The notes below the pieces were generated by a model. It was not told where the DNA came from, made no database searches, and worked only from the letters and a program-made list of their open reading frames with translations. The translations under genes were made by a program, and so were the position numbers. From the NCBI GenBank assembly GCA_019925105.1, contig JAHGAU010000006.1, forward strand, positions 1,798,001-1,862,000: a stretch of 64,000 bases of DNA, written 5' to 3'. How positions within the stretch are numbered: position 1 is the first letter of the stretch; every line of letters starts with the position of its first letter. Positions 35,921 through 47,903 of this stretch are shown here, piece by piece. This DNA comes from Niebla homalea (Eukaryota; Ascomycota; Lecanoromycetes; Lecanorales; Ramalinaceae).

Positions 35921-37540
35921 TTGGCGCCCTTCATGGTACATGAATCAACTCATTAGCATCCAGTAACGTACAGAATTGAATGATATAGACAACGTTGCTT
36001 GCGGTATGATCGCCAAACACCTACCACAAATTTGCTCGATTCGAGGCTGCTGAGCAATCACCTTGGTACTCCATGATTGTTCAGCCAGGTGCTTGACGGC
36101 CAGCCTTAGTAAAACTTCATGCTGGCAACACCGCCATGCCTACACCTAGGCTGACAAATACAAATGGCTGTTATAGAGAAGAAATACATTGCCTTTTGGT
36201 GTTTTGGCTGCCTGTTTGGGTAAATCTTGCACACCGTTACGCAAACAAAGGATAGTTCGTAAGCGTAGTGCATTACCTGCTACTTTTTGTGGTTGCAGAA
36301 GAGCGGTCAAAATAGGTTGCACCAAGAAGAGGTCTCGCAAAATCAGGGTGCGCGCTAATGTATGTATGTGTCAGACAGGCGTGAGCGGTGTGCAATGCAG
36401 CCTACCCGGGAAGAAGGCAAGCTAGCGGTCATCGACAACATGTGGGATTCATCTTTCTGCATGTCGCCATCGACTGTTGTCATGCCGTACTCCGCTTTAC
36501 CTTACACAAAAACGCCCCTTGGATTGGCGCAGAAAGAAGGACATGCAGACACCTTGCTTTTTATCCGAAAAGCTTTTCGGACAGGTACATAGACGCGTCA
36601 TCTACATCACCTGACCCATGCAAAGCTCAATCTTGGGCACACTTGCATCCTTCCCAATACACTGGAAATTAAAATCCTGATGAACACTGAATGATTGGGA
36701 GATCAGGCAGTCGGCAATAGGGACGCTATCAATCTGCCGGATCGGTGTTCCATTCGTTACTACTAATTACGAGCATAATGGAGATCGAGTATTGAATCGT
36801 GCTTATTGCTCTTTCGGTTCATGACTTTAATAATTTCGTTGCCGGTTACGCCGCCGTTACCGTCGTTCCCCCAGTCGGTCCTTAAGTTATCCCTTTTTCT
36901 TCCGCCTCTTTCTTAAGGTCCCCTTACGGCTAATAGCCGAGGTAGACGACCTGAGTTGCTCGCTTCTGTATTCCTACCATAACCATTGAGCAGTACCAAG
37001 GGTAGTACCCATGATCAACACTAGGTGCAGCACCCAGTTGCCCTTATGAGCCAGCGCGCTCATAACAAAGGGTTTCGCCAGGCTGCCTATCTTGTAGTTA
37101 CTTCTGCACCTGGCTAGTTGGGGGTGTATATGTACATGATTGGGGATGCAAGATTTTGAGTTACTGTTACAGCCTTTCGCTGAGATTTTTTTTTGAGCAA
37201 TTCAGCATAACTTACTCGTGAATGACTTGTTTGCCACAGTACGCTCTGATTAATATTGTCAAGGTCACATGATCTATCAAGTTCACCGTCATGTAGGACC
37301 TTTCTTCCCCTCGTAACGTAATTACTGTAGTAAGTCTAGTCGTCTGACGGTAAATACAGCATCATACAATATAATCCCTTGATAAGAGCTGGTAGGTGTT
37401 AGGCCCAGGGGGCCACCCATGCTGGTTCCTGCAGGGTGCACTCAGCGCTAACAGCAGGTCTGAGGATCATGAGAATGAGCCAGAGCAATACACTATAGAG
37501 AATTGTGCCTTGAGGCGGCTCTTTTCATGCCCCTGTTCAA
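35921..37540. other. Intergenic region between regulator and exporter
   Basis: About 1.6 kb, with short open frames on both strands and none recognisable. It holds the promoter of the regulator and the 3' flank of the exporter. AT- and pyrimidine-rich stretches occur near 36,830-36,930. I see no repeat relation to the transposons downstream. Confidence 0.4.
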
Positions 37541-39366
37541 TCAACCTTCGAAGCCCTGCCGGCCAACATCAGTCTTATTGATGTCGAGGTCGTCCGTGAA
37601 GAGAGCAGTGATGAAGCCCAGGCCTCCAAATCCTATCATTATATAGAAAATTGTTCGAAAAGATTTCAGGTATACAGTCAAGACTGCATCGAGGGTTCCG
37701 CTATCGATGTCCATTTTTCTCAATTCCGGAATGAAGGCAATTGCCTGGCTTCCGTTGTTTAGCAGATTCAGAGGACCTTGGAGCTGTCCCATAGAGGACA
37801 TGGACGAAGAGAAGACGGTACTGAAGACTGTGGACGCTACAGCAAGTGCAACGACCCCTCCGAAAAGGCGAAGTGTAAGCAGCTGAGCTATGGCCACGCC
37901 GGTATCGTCAACATCCTGTACGCTTGCTTGGATAGGAAGTAGAAGGAGACGGAGCAAGGCCACTCCAACACCCCACAGGACTGGAAGACCATAGCGCTTG
38001 GATGACGGCGACGACAGATCCAGCAGCACTAGCATGCCAGTGCCCAAGGTCAAAGTGATCCAAGCAGACCGTAACACCCATCGATATCCTCCCTTGGTAA
38101 TTGTAATTAGCATCATCGAGCCAGCGGCGACTAAAACACTGCTGACGCTGGTTGGCAGGAGAGAAACCGCCGACCCAATCGTCGTCTCGAGCTCTACTGC
38201 CTGGTAGAACAAAGGCAAGTATTGCAGGATCGAGAATAGAATCATACCATGTATGAATCCCCCAACCATCGTCATGTTCGCAGTCTTCGAGCGGAAGAGT
38301 CGATGAGGAACAATGGGTGCAGTAGGATGATCTTCATAAATCCCAAATGTGACGAGCAATGCAACGCCTATGAGCATGGGAAGGAGCGTCTGCCACGAGC
38401 CCCACGGGTAAAGGGAGCCGGCCCAACTCAGGGGTAGAACAAAGGCAGTAATACCAATCACATACAAGGTCATTCCGGTCCAATCCAGCCGCTTCATGTT
38501 GGTAATCAGTGACTCATCAAGCTCAATTCGTCGTAAGCGGAGGAAGAAGACTATCAACGGAGAGGCGAAGCCTAATAATGGCAGATTCAGCCATCCAAGC
38601 CACCTCCAGCTGACAAATGTAGTCAGAAGGGCGCTGAGAGAGGGTCCCAGGATACTGCCGACAGTAATTGGAATGGCCATCAAGCCAAGATAGAATGAGC
38701 GCTCTTGTAGCGTTGTGATATCGGATAGAATGATCTCGGCAAGGACGTCAAGACCTCCACCACCCAGACCCTGAAGCACCCGGCCCAGAATGAGGATACC
38801 CAGGTGTTGTGCAAGGGCAAAGATGAGGGAGCCTACGGCGAACAGTACCATAGACCCGTAGAAAGGGGGTTTCCGGCCAAAGGCTTGAGAGACGCTGGCC
38901 CAAAGTGGCTGTGTAATGACGACACATAAATTGTAGCAGATGTTCGCCCAGAAAGTCTCTAAGCTCGTGCCATGGAGCTCGGATGCAATGGTCTGATGGT
39001 GGCAATGAGAGTCAGCAATGAGCGCCTGGTAGCTGGGGTGGTCTTGTGGGAGACTGGAAACGGTCTCACAGGAAGAGAGACACCAAGACCTGTTGCGTCG
39101 AGGTGGAAACAAAGAACAGTGATTGCCATCCCTGTGAAAGCGAAGTAGAACGACCAAGGCTTCTTTGGTTTTGGCAAATCTTCACAGTGTTGCTCCACTG
39201 TCACTGCCTCCAGTACCCTGCTGCTATGATCACTTGGATTCTTCTCTGGCTCCATTATCGCGTTTGCATGATTGCTAGAGATTTGTTTCTCTATCTTCGG
39301 CCGTGGCTCTCCATACTCAGTGGACGCGGCAATCTCGTCGCTGGATTCTTCGTCAGGGCGGCTCAT
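37541..39366 (-). CDS. DHA2-type MFS exporter
   Basis: Exons 39366-39070 and 38992-37541 join in phase 0 (77-bp intron) to 582 aa. An acidic cytosolic N-terminus is followed by 14 predicted membrane segments, starting PWSFYFAFTGMAITVLCF. Family motifs are visible: LDATGLGVSLP joined to TIASELHGTS, then FWANICYNLCVVITQPLWAS, the loop motif QAFGRKPPF, ILGRVLQGLGGGGLDVL (motif C region) and LSWAGSLYPWGSW. Exporters of this kind commonly sit in fungal metabolite clusters, where they secrete the product and give self-protection. It shares a divergent promoter with the intact P450. The frame upstream starts with GTG; ATG 39366 is the first ATG. Confidence 0.88.
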
Positions 39367-40504
39367 GCTCACTGGGCCAGGCTAGGTTCAGGATAGATAG
39401 TCTTGAAAATTGGTCAATGGTGGTCTACCTCGAACGCAGCGCACGTAGCTGAAAGGAGCCCGGATCTCAATCGCTATGTCGGTCCTGCCGCAAGCTTCCT
39501 AGAAGGGAAAATAGGTAGTGTAAAGCGGAGCAAAAAATTGGTGAAGGGGCTTGGACTGTGCCGTACACTTGTGATTGACTTGGTAGTCCGATTGGATATC
39601 AATTCGGAACTCGGGATCAGGTTTTTGGTCATCGGAATCCTGAAGTAAGGGGAAGTAGGAAGGTCAGGCACTCATCGGGATGATCCGGATCGACACCGCT
39701 GTTTCGAAAACCCTTGAATGCAGAGTCAGCAACCGAGGTAGTCGCTAGTCGGAACCCTTTGATGGCTTACTCGGACTTAAATCCCCTTCTCTGTGTCTAA
39801 CACCTCCACAGGTACTCTCCCCACAGGTAACCCCGCCGTCGGCACCCAATTGGTTGCAATTTCTGACAGGTCTAGCTGCCGGCAGCCGCGGGGCATTATG
39901 AGAATGCTCGTCATCGTCTGCAATGTCAGTGATCTAGTAAGCTCTCACAAAATCCACGGCGCGTCCGATCAAGTACAAAATACGAACTACTTGGACAGCG
40001 ATACAGTATCTGCCTTGCTGAATATTGCCTTTCCCATGAAGCAGGACCATCGAGTGCTCTTTCAATGCAAGCTCGATGCATCAATAGCGACCCATTCGCT
40101 TACCTTACCGTGAGCCTTGTGTGGAATTCTTGGGTTCAAGGAATTCCTGTTATGGACCTTAGACAAGATCGCTCGAACAGGTCTAAGCTGAGAGCAGTTC
40201 CATGTGCGGAAACCCGGAGATTGGTATAATCTACCCTTACATCTTGATGGCGCCAAAGATCTGTACCTTGTAAGTACTTCGGGCTGCTACTACGGTACGT
40301 GCATAAAAGCCGGGGAAGTGCTAGGGATGCGAGGGATGCTAATAAGGCCTCCGGAACCCGCACTTGTCGTTGTTGCCCTGAAGTAGGTTTGCCGGGTTAT
40401 GCGATCCCAGCATGCTATAATCTCAGACATTGGTATGGGAACAGATGTTTATAGTCTCATCGAACTGAAAACTCGTTTTATCGCTGACGTTGATTGAAGC
40501 CACC
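39367..40504. promoter_or_regulatory. Bidirectional promoter of exporter and P450
   Basis: A 1.1-kb space between divergent genes. It contains GTCGGAACCC at 39748-39757 (reverse complement of the 10-mer in the PKS promoter) and CGGAACCCG at 40352-40360, the exact reverse complement of CGGGTTCCG. No gene is supported inside. Confidence 0.55.
40352..40360 (-). promoter_or_regulatory. CGGGTTCCG site in the exporter/P450 promoter
   Basis: Third exact copy of the 9-mer, about 145 bp upstream of the P450 ATG, in reverse orientation. A related GTCGGAACCC lies about 380 bp upstream of the exporter ATG. Confidence 0.5.
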
Positions 40505-42341
40505 ATGGTCTGGAAAGTGGGGGTCAGCCTGCAAAGTATCACCGTTATCGCAGGAATTGAGTCCTTGATTATCATTAAGGCCCTATCTGATCGGAAGGTT
40601 TTGTCTGTTGAAGTGTACACAGCCATTGTATCCACATTCGCCGCCAACTATGCACTGCTATTTTTCTATTCCACCTTCGTTTATCCAAACATCTTCAGCC
40701 CGCTTCGACACATTCCTAGAGGAAAGGTGAGATTGTCCTTCCTTTCAGGATCTTGTTATGGACGTCAACTAGTTCTCCGGGTGCTAAGATGGCCTGGTTA
40801 GTGGTGGCTGCTTCGAAAATTGAACCAACAGCTTGTTCGGAGATCCACCTCGGCGGAGGCGCTGTACCGAATCGCGCAGGAGACACCGAACGATGGCCTT
40901 GTCGCTCTTCGAGAGTCAAGTGGCCTCACTTTGTTGGTAACTGAGCCCCACGTGATGGCCGACTTACTTGTGCACAATGCTAGCGACTTCTCCAAGCCTG
41001 AGACAGTCCGTACGTTGCTGGGTTACCTTGCAGGTAATGGACTGCTCGTGCTCGAAGGAGATGAGCACGGATTCATGAGGAAGAAGAGCCTTCCTCACTT
41101 CAGCTTTCGCTCGGTCAAAAACTTGTATCCCTTAATGTGGAATCACTCTCTGAGTTTTGCGGATGCCTTAGAGACTGAACTTGTACAGCAAAGTGCCGGA
41201 TACCAGAACGGAAGTGCCCTCAGTGGTAAGGTAGAATTTAGCCACTGGGCAAACAGGACCACTGTAAACATCATCAGCACGACGGTATTCGGGGACGACT
41301 TCAAGGCTCACAACGATGGCAAGTACAGGGCAATTGTCGAACTACTCAGGATTTTCCTAGAACCCGATGTGAATATGCAGCTGTATATCAGCCTGGCGGT
41401 CGTGTTCTCTTTCCGGTTCGTGAAAGCGATCCCATGGAGGATGAACCGAGTGTTTCAGGGGACCTCGGCGGCTCTGATTGAGATGTGTGTCCAGCTCGTT
41501 GGGGATAAACGACAAGCAATCAAGAAAGATGGCCAAAGCGTCGACATTCTTTCAAACATCATCAAATCCAATGATTTCTCGGACAAGGAGATCGCTGCGC
41601 AACTGCTTACCTATATGCTCGCTGGGTGGGTATCACTGAAATTCCCAGTGTTTTTCTCTTGACTTGAACTTTGTAGCCTAATTTCGTACCCATGCCTACA
41701 GAAACGATACCACGGCTATCTCGATGTCATGGGCATGCTATTTGCTTGCTATTGACCAAGCTCGACAGAGCACTTTACGGCGCGAAGTTCGTGAGGTTCT
41801 CTTACCAAACGGCGTCTCCGGGAAGGGATCAAAGGTGGACCTTGCTGATATACTGGAACACCTCCCATTACTCAATGGCATCATCAGTGAGACTTTACGG
41901 CTTTATCCGGCTGTTCCTGTCACCTATCGCACTTCTATCCGCGACAGCACTCTGGGGGAAGTTCCAATTCCTAAGGGAACCCATATATACGTGTCTCCAT
42001 GGATCTTCAATAGGTCGCGAAAATCGTGGGGCCCAGCAGCTGATACATTCCAGCCTGAGCGGTGGATCTCCCATGAAGGTGATGACAATGGGCGGCAGAG
42101 GATCGATCCCACGGGGGGTGCGCGTAGCAACTACGCTTTCTTGACGTTTCTCCAAGGTAGGCGTAGCTGCATCGGGCAAGGTTTTGCCAGAGCAGAACTA
42201 CGATGCTTGCTAGCGGTCATGGCAATGTTGTTTGAGTGGAGCTTGGATATGGACGAAAAGGATGTCACGATGGGAGGTGCCATAACCATTAAGCCCCAGC
42301 ATGGACTGCATCTTCGACTGAAGCGGATTGAAGGAAGCTGA
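40505..42341 (+). CDS. Cytochrome P450 monooxygenase (intact)
   Basis: Exons 40505-40726, 40802-41625 and 41702-42341 join to 561 aa. Two hydrophobic N-terminal segments should anchor it in the ER. The proline hinge LRHIPRGK ends exon 1. All catalytic landmarks are present: the I-helix AGNDTTA (349-354), the ExxR pair E412/R415 in SETLRLYPAVP, FQPERW (466-470) and the haem loop FLQGRRSCIG with Cys505. The first splice was placed at TTAG before 40802 because the frame upstream has a stop; this leaves the hinge-to-helix A join less certain. The expected role is hydroxylation of the cluster product. It shares its promoter with the exporter, is intact in contrast to the P450 relic at 18.5 kb, and its 3' end is only about 670 bp from the AT-rich block. 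Confidence 0.87.
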
Positions 42342-43017
42342 GAGACGGATCAAATGACGGAAGGTCGACTTCTCCAAAGAATGGGGATGGTCGATTGGGA
42401 GTAGAACACGTACCCGACTGAGAGAGGCCAAAACTCTGGTAGATTATCAGCTTAGCGAGTCTGCGAAAAAAAGACACAAGCACCACAATTTTCGCGGAAA
42501 GTCCACCACTGCGATTGGAGGTCCTCATCGCAGGAAAACTGCCTGCGGCGAGCCTCGTATTAAGCATCACGACAAAGCTTTGGAAGTGGCCAGTAGTAGT
42601 TAGCTTTACAGCTTTCTCGGCAAAGTCATGCGAGCAAATGTGCAATGTCCTTGGTACCCAGCTCCAAAATTGTGAGGCCTGATAGCTGTTCTAAGAGTTT
42701 TGGATTTCAGAGGTCGATGCGCCCATAGATACACTTTGGAATAGTTGGGGCTGCTCGTAAGCATAAGGGTTACATTGCCGGAGTAGAGGTAGATGCCGTA
42801 CCGAAAACGCTTGATTGGAATCCGCCCGGTATGGCGGGCCAGAGGGACGCTAATTTGCTCGATCCCTGCTACGTGTATATGTGGATACGTGGTGTTTTTA
42901 GTGTTTATAGTGTTTTTAATTGGCCTGTCTCAGGACCTAAGCTATAGGGACCTCACCGTTAAAGTTTTAGGGTACCTCGCCGTCGAGGTACCCCCCGTTA
43001 TAGCCCGGTTATAAAAT
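42342..43017. other. Last normal-composition DNA before the AT-rich block
   Basis: No gene is supported. The final part (about 42,790-43,017) is a non-mutated copy of sequence that recurs in RIP-mutated form at about 43,213-43,475. Confidence 0.5.
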
Positions 43018-43475
43018 AAAATTAAAGTTAAAAACCTTCTTATATAAATTAAGAATTTAAGGCTATTTATATAAAGCTATATATATAAAAAAAATAAATA
43101 AATAAGTAATTTTAATAAAAATTATTATTTAAATAAATCCTTAAAAATAAAATAAAAAACTTAAAAATTTAAATAAATTAACTTATATAAATTTTTAAGC
43201 TTCCTTATATAATCTTTAAAGAACTGCTTAACCGATAAATAATTATTCTATATATCCGGTAAATTAATTAATAATTAAATTATACTTTTTAATTTACTTA
43301 ATCTTTATTATATATATATATAAATACGTAATATTTTTAATATTTATAATATTTTTAATTAACCTATTTTAAAACTTAAGTTATAAAAACTTTACTGTTA
43401 AAATCTTAAGGTATTTTACCGTTAAAATACCCTCCGTTATAGCCTAATTACGGGGTAAAATTAAGGTTAAAAACC
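42790..43475. repeat. Duplicated segment, one copy intact and one RIP-mutated
   Basis: Copy 1 is about 42,790-43,045 and copy 2 about 43,213-43,475. For example GTTTTTAGTGTTTATAGTG (near 42,894) corresponds to ATTTTTAATATTTATAATA (near 43,332), and CACCGTTAAAGTTTTAGGGT to TACTGTTAAAATCTTAAGGT. Most differences are G-to-A or C-to-T in copy 2. The element type is unknown. Confidence 0.7.
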
Positions 43476-43963
43476 CTTAAAGTTAAAATATAAGTCTTAA
43501 AAAAATAATTTAAATAAATATTAATTTATTTATTTAACCTTAAATAAGTTAATAATGTTATAATATTATAAGGATAATATCGTTAATTAAGTTAATATAA
43601 AATTAATATATATCCGATTTTTATTAATTAAGTTTTTTAATAAATTTAATATTTAATTTAATTTTTTATATATTTATAATTATACCTTAACGGAAAGTAA
43701 TAATTACCGTAAATATTATATTATATAAGCCGCTTATATAATATATTAATAATAAAATCCTATATATATAACTTTAAAATAAAAAAAAAGCGGAATTTAT
43801 AATAAAATTATTACTTAAAAATATAAATCCTTAAGAAACTATATAAAGTAAGTTTTACCGGAGGTTATTATAATTTTAAAAATAATTCTTTCCCGGAAAA
43901 TATTTATTTTTAACGTTAAAATATAAAGCTTTATATAACCGTTTTTAAACTTTATAAATAATT

Positions 43964-44067
43964 AAATTATATAATATTTTTTAAAGTTTAATTTAAAATT
44001 AACTTTATTATAAGTAAATTATATAATATTTTTTAAAGTTTAATTTAAAATTAACTTTATTATAAGT
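43964..44067. repeat. 52-bp tandem duplication
   Basis: Two adjacent copies (43964-44015 and 44016-44067) of a 52-bp AT-rich unit beginning AAATTATATAATATTTTTTA. The copies appear identical, so the duplication is probably younger than the mutation of the region. Confidence 0.75.
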
Positions 44068-44317
44068 AAATTCTTTTACCCGTAAAAAACCTATATAAAT
44101 AAAATAAAAAACGGCTTATATAATAAAGTTAAATTTAATAATAATATTAAAACTATATATAAGCTTAATAAAAATATTATTAATAATAAAAAGCTATTCT
44201 TTTTATATATATTTATTTTATAGTTTTTTTACGCCGTATATAAAACGTTAAAGTACCGGATATTAGAAAATTTTAAGGTTTTTAACGCCTTAATTAATAT
44301 ATATTAATTTAACGGTA

Positions 44318-44491
44318 TGTCATGGTTCCAAGTGGCCTTGCTCCCATGCTCGGCCTACTTGCCCCATGAGGACTAGCTCCCGGGGGGGTCTTAACGCATA
44401 CACCTTACTTACATATACCACCTGTATTATAGCAACCTCCATAGCTATTATTTATTTATTACTAAGACCTACCTACTCCAGTACTCTAATA
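44318..44491. repeat. Left LTR of element A
   Basis: Starts TGTCATGGTTCC and ends TCTAATA, the mutated counterpart of CCTGACA in the right LTR. Confidence 0.85.
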
Positions 44492-45750
44492 TAATAATAA
44501 TTATCCGTACTTATATTGCGACGTTATAATAGTTAAAAAATCGGTAAGGCCGAAAACCCTATCGTGAGGGATAACGGGCTACTACTGAACGTAAGTTACT
44601 TAATAGCGGATTAAAAAGCCTTATCGATCCGGGTAATTAATTAACTAATTAATTAATTAATTAACTTACTTAATTAACTAATTAATTAACTAATTAATTT
44701 AACTAAATAGCGAAGACTTTACCTTTATTAAGACGACCTTAATACTTATATCTATATATAATACTCGTACCTCGATATTTAAGATTTAAATTTTTTATAT
44801 TTTAAAATTTTTATTTTATTTTTATAATTAACATCTTTATAATTAATTAATTAACCTATTAACTATAAATAAAACTACCTATAACTCGGAGGTAAAAAAC
44901 GATAATAACGTTGCTCCACCTTTATTACCAGGTAATTTACGTTAATAAATTCAGAATTTTACTATAGTAAATATATAATTATAAAACTTAAATAATAAGT
45001 TTACTTATATACTTACTTAATTCCGTAGATCTCATAATATTTATCGTAATAATAGTAAAAAGCTTATGGCTTAAAAAGATAAGTTTATAGTTAAAAATGC
45101 CGAACTTATTATTTATATTATTAAGCTTAAAAAGCTTATTATTATTAAAAATATAAAAGAAAAAGGTATATAAAATATTTATAACTTAAATAATAAAGAT
45201 ATTATTATCGGTATCGGTATTAAAGCCTTAATCTTAAAGATTAAAAAATTACTTATTCCCTGTACTCTATAGTATACTCCGTTATATGGGTTTAACCCTA
45301 TATAAGGAGTAAATAAGAAATATTTAAACGTATTATTATTCCGCGGTTAAAAGGAATAATAAGATAATTAGAAACTATATTTTAATTTAAAATTCCGTTA
45401 AAATACTATATTCTTTACTTATAAGTTTAATAAAATAGATTATATCCGTAATTATTATAAAGATAATATATTCGATTTACTTAAAGCTTAAACCGATCCA
45501 CTTTTAAACGATTTATATACTTTATTAACCTAAATAATTAAAGATTTAAATAATAGATTTAATATATATAATAAAGTCTTTATATATAAAACTTAACTTT
45601 ATTTACCGGACTTCGGTATAAATAAAAAAGGCAAAAAAAATAAAATATTTAATAAGTTTTATACTTAATTCTTTATTATAATTATACTTTTAAGTTATTT
45701 AAAACTTTATAAAATCTCGGCTTTACGTAAACTCCTTATTTTAAAGCTCC

Positions 45751-45933
45751 TGTTATGGACCAGGTGGTGATAAGTAAATGCACTGTAAAAGTGGGTAGTA
45801 AGTGTATGAATGATGATCTATATAAGTGCTATGTAGGAGTAAATATAAGTATACGCTAAGCACCGGGCATCCACTATACCCCTTTAGGCTTTAGTGCCCG
45901 TAAAGGTCTTACCAATGGCCTTTATACATAATA
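45751..45933. repeat. Left LTR of element B
   Basis: Starts TGTTATGGACCAGGTGG and ends CATAATA (mutated CATAACA). Confidence 0.85.
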
Positions 45934-46987
45934 AATATACCAAAAAAGGAAAAATGCTACGCTTATATAACGACGGCGAGGTCGATGGCCTCTTAAATTA
46001 AAGCGACTTCAGGGTTAGAGAATAAATGTATCCAGCGCTAAAGAGGTTAAAGAAGTAAAAAGAATACGTTATAACGGCGTATCAAGGGGGTATAATAACG
46101 GTGATATCGAAAAACCAGTTAAAAAACCGAAAAATCGTAAGCCGGATAGTTATCGCGATTTTACCCGGGAAATAATCGTGGATTTAAGTGTTTTAAGAAA
46201 GCTAAATCGCTTAAATCCGTGATCTCCGGGGTTTAGCCGAGTAAATATCCGTGGTTCGTAATCTGAGCCTTACGTTTTAACCTTTAATACGGTTTACTTA
46301 AGCCGGTAATAAACGTAAGTTGACTTATAATAGGAGCGGATCTCTTAATCTGTAATATTAGCTTAATTATAAAATATAACTTTATAAGTAATATATATTA
46401 TTTTATTAGGTGCGTCCGTATCTGTATTGGGTGCGTATTTAAAGTTTACTTTTACTATAATAAGGGGTAAAAGAGGTAAGAAAGGCTTATTATATAGTCA
46501 AATAAACGTGAAGGTAAGAAACCTCCGTAGTTTTACGGTATTTTTTACGATGGTATTAACCAGAAACTCTTTCTGAAATAAAGGTGATAATAACGGTAAT
46601 AATAATGCGAATTTATAATAAAGATCTTTAAGTATTATAGTAGGAAAAACCCTTAATAATAACACTTTAAATAAGGGTTTAATAAGAGATTTAAGAGGTA
46701 TAAATTTTATGTAGAGGTCGTGGATAATAAGGTAGGGTTTTAGTAAGAAAGGTAAAGTTTAAGGTAATAAGAAAGTCGATTTAAGAGCTAAGGAATAGGA
46801 TAGTGACGAGGATGCTCGTAATAATAATATAGTGATTTAGGTATTTAAATGAATGGGTCTAAAGGGTAAGTATTAAGAAATAAGTAATATTATATTTAAT
46901 ATTTCAGTAAAGGAACTGGAAGACAGTAATATAATAATCTCTCTATATTAATTATTAAGTAAAAGAACTCGTATTATTATTACCATT

Positions 46988-47170
46988 TATTATACACCAG
47001 GTGGTAATAAGTAAATACACTGTAAAAGTGGGTAGTAAGTATATGAATAATAATCTATATAAGTGCTATGCAGGAGTAAATATGAGTGTGCGCCAAGCAC
47101 CGGGCATCCGCTATACCCCTTTAGGCCTTAGTGCCCGTAAAGGTCTTGGCAATGGCCTTTACACATAACA
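46988..47170. repeat. Right LTR of element B
   Basis: Starts TATTATACACCAGGTGG (mutated) and ends CATAACA, directly followed by the target duplication GCTCC. Confidence 0.85.
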
Positions 47171-47903
47171 GCTCCGTTATTAAATTACGGACGGCTTTAT
47201 TTTTATATTATATTGTTAATTTATTAATTATTTACGTTAATACGATATTAATATCTATTAAGTTAAGAGTTTTAAATCTTTAATAAAATTAATTTAAACG
47301 TTATTAAATAACGATTTTAAAGAAATTAATAAAAATACCTTTAAAGCTTATAATAATAAATATCCAGATTACTTTAAAATTAAAATAAAACGACGTAAGT
47401 TATATCTTAAATATCTTAAGCTTAATTATAAACTGAATAACGAAGGAATACCTTATAATACTTCCGTATTATTTTTATATAAAAAATTAAAAAAATCCTA
47501 AATACTTAATATTAAAGTATACGATCTTAAATATTATAAGTTTATTAATAAGTAAGTTTACTATAATAATATTCCGTTCTTTAATAAAAGACTATAGTAA
47601 TAACGGTAATAGCCCTATATTAAACTCCTTTTTGATAAAAAGTATATAACCCAGCTATTCATCGGAGAATACGTTAATCGACTTAATTCCCATCGATTTT
47701 TTCTTGGTTTTTTTACGTTTATATTGGTATAAATACGATTTTTTTCAATATACGATTTATACGGCTTTTATATAAGTTATTACGAGACCTTAAGGTAATC
47801 GATATTACCTCGTTATCGTTAGATTTACGGTATTTTTAACCCCGGAAATAGATAAATAATATAATTAACTTATAAAAGCTCGCCGTCGTTAAGGGGGGGA
47901 TTA

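Larger units (their letters stand above)
45751..47170. mobile_element. Nested non-autonomous LTR element B
   Basis: LTRs of 183 bp lie at 45751-45933 and 46988-47170 (TGTTATG...CATAACA ends, mutated in part). The exact 5-bp target duplication GCTCC is at 45746-45750 and 47171-47175. The interior is only about 1.05 kb, too small for gag-pol, with no surviving frame, so it is a non-autonomous (TRIM/LARD-like) element. It is inserted within element A, so it is the younger of the two, and it has visibly more G+C than its host. Confidence 0.85.
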
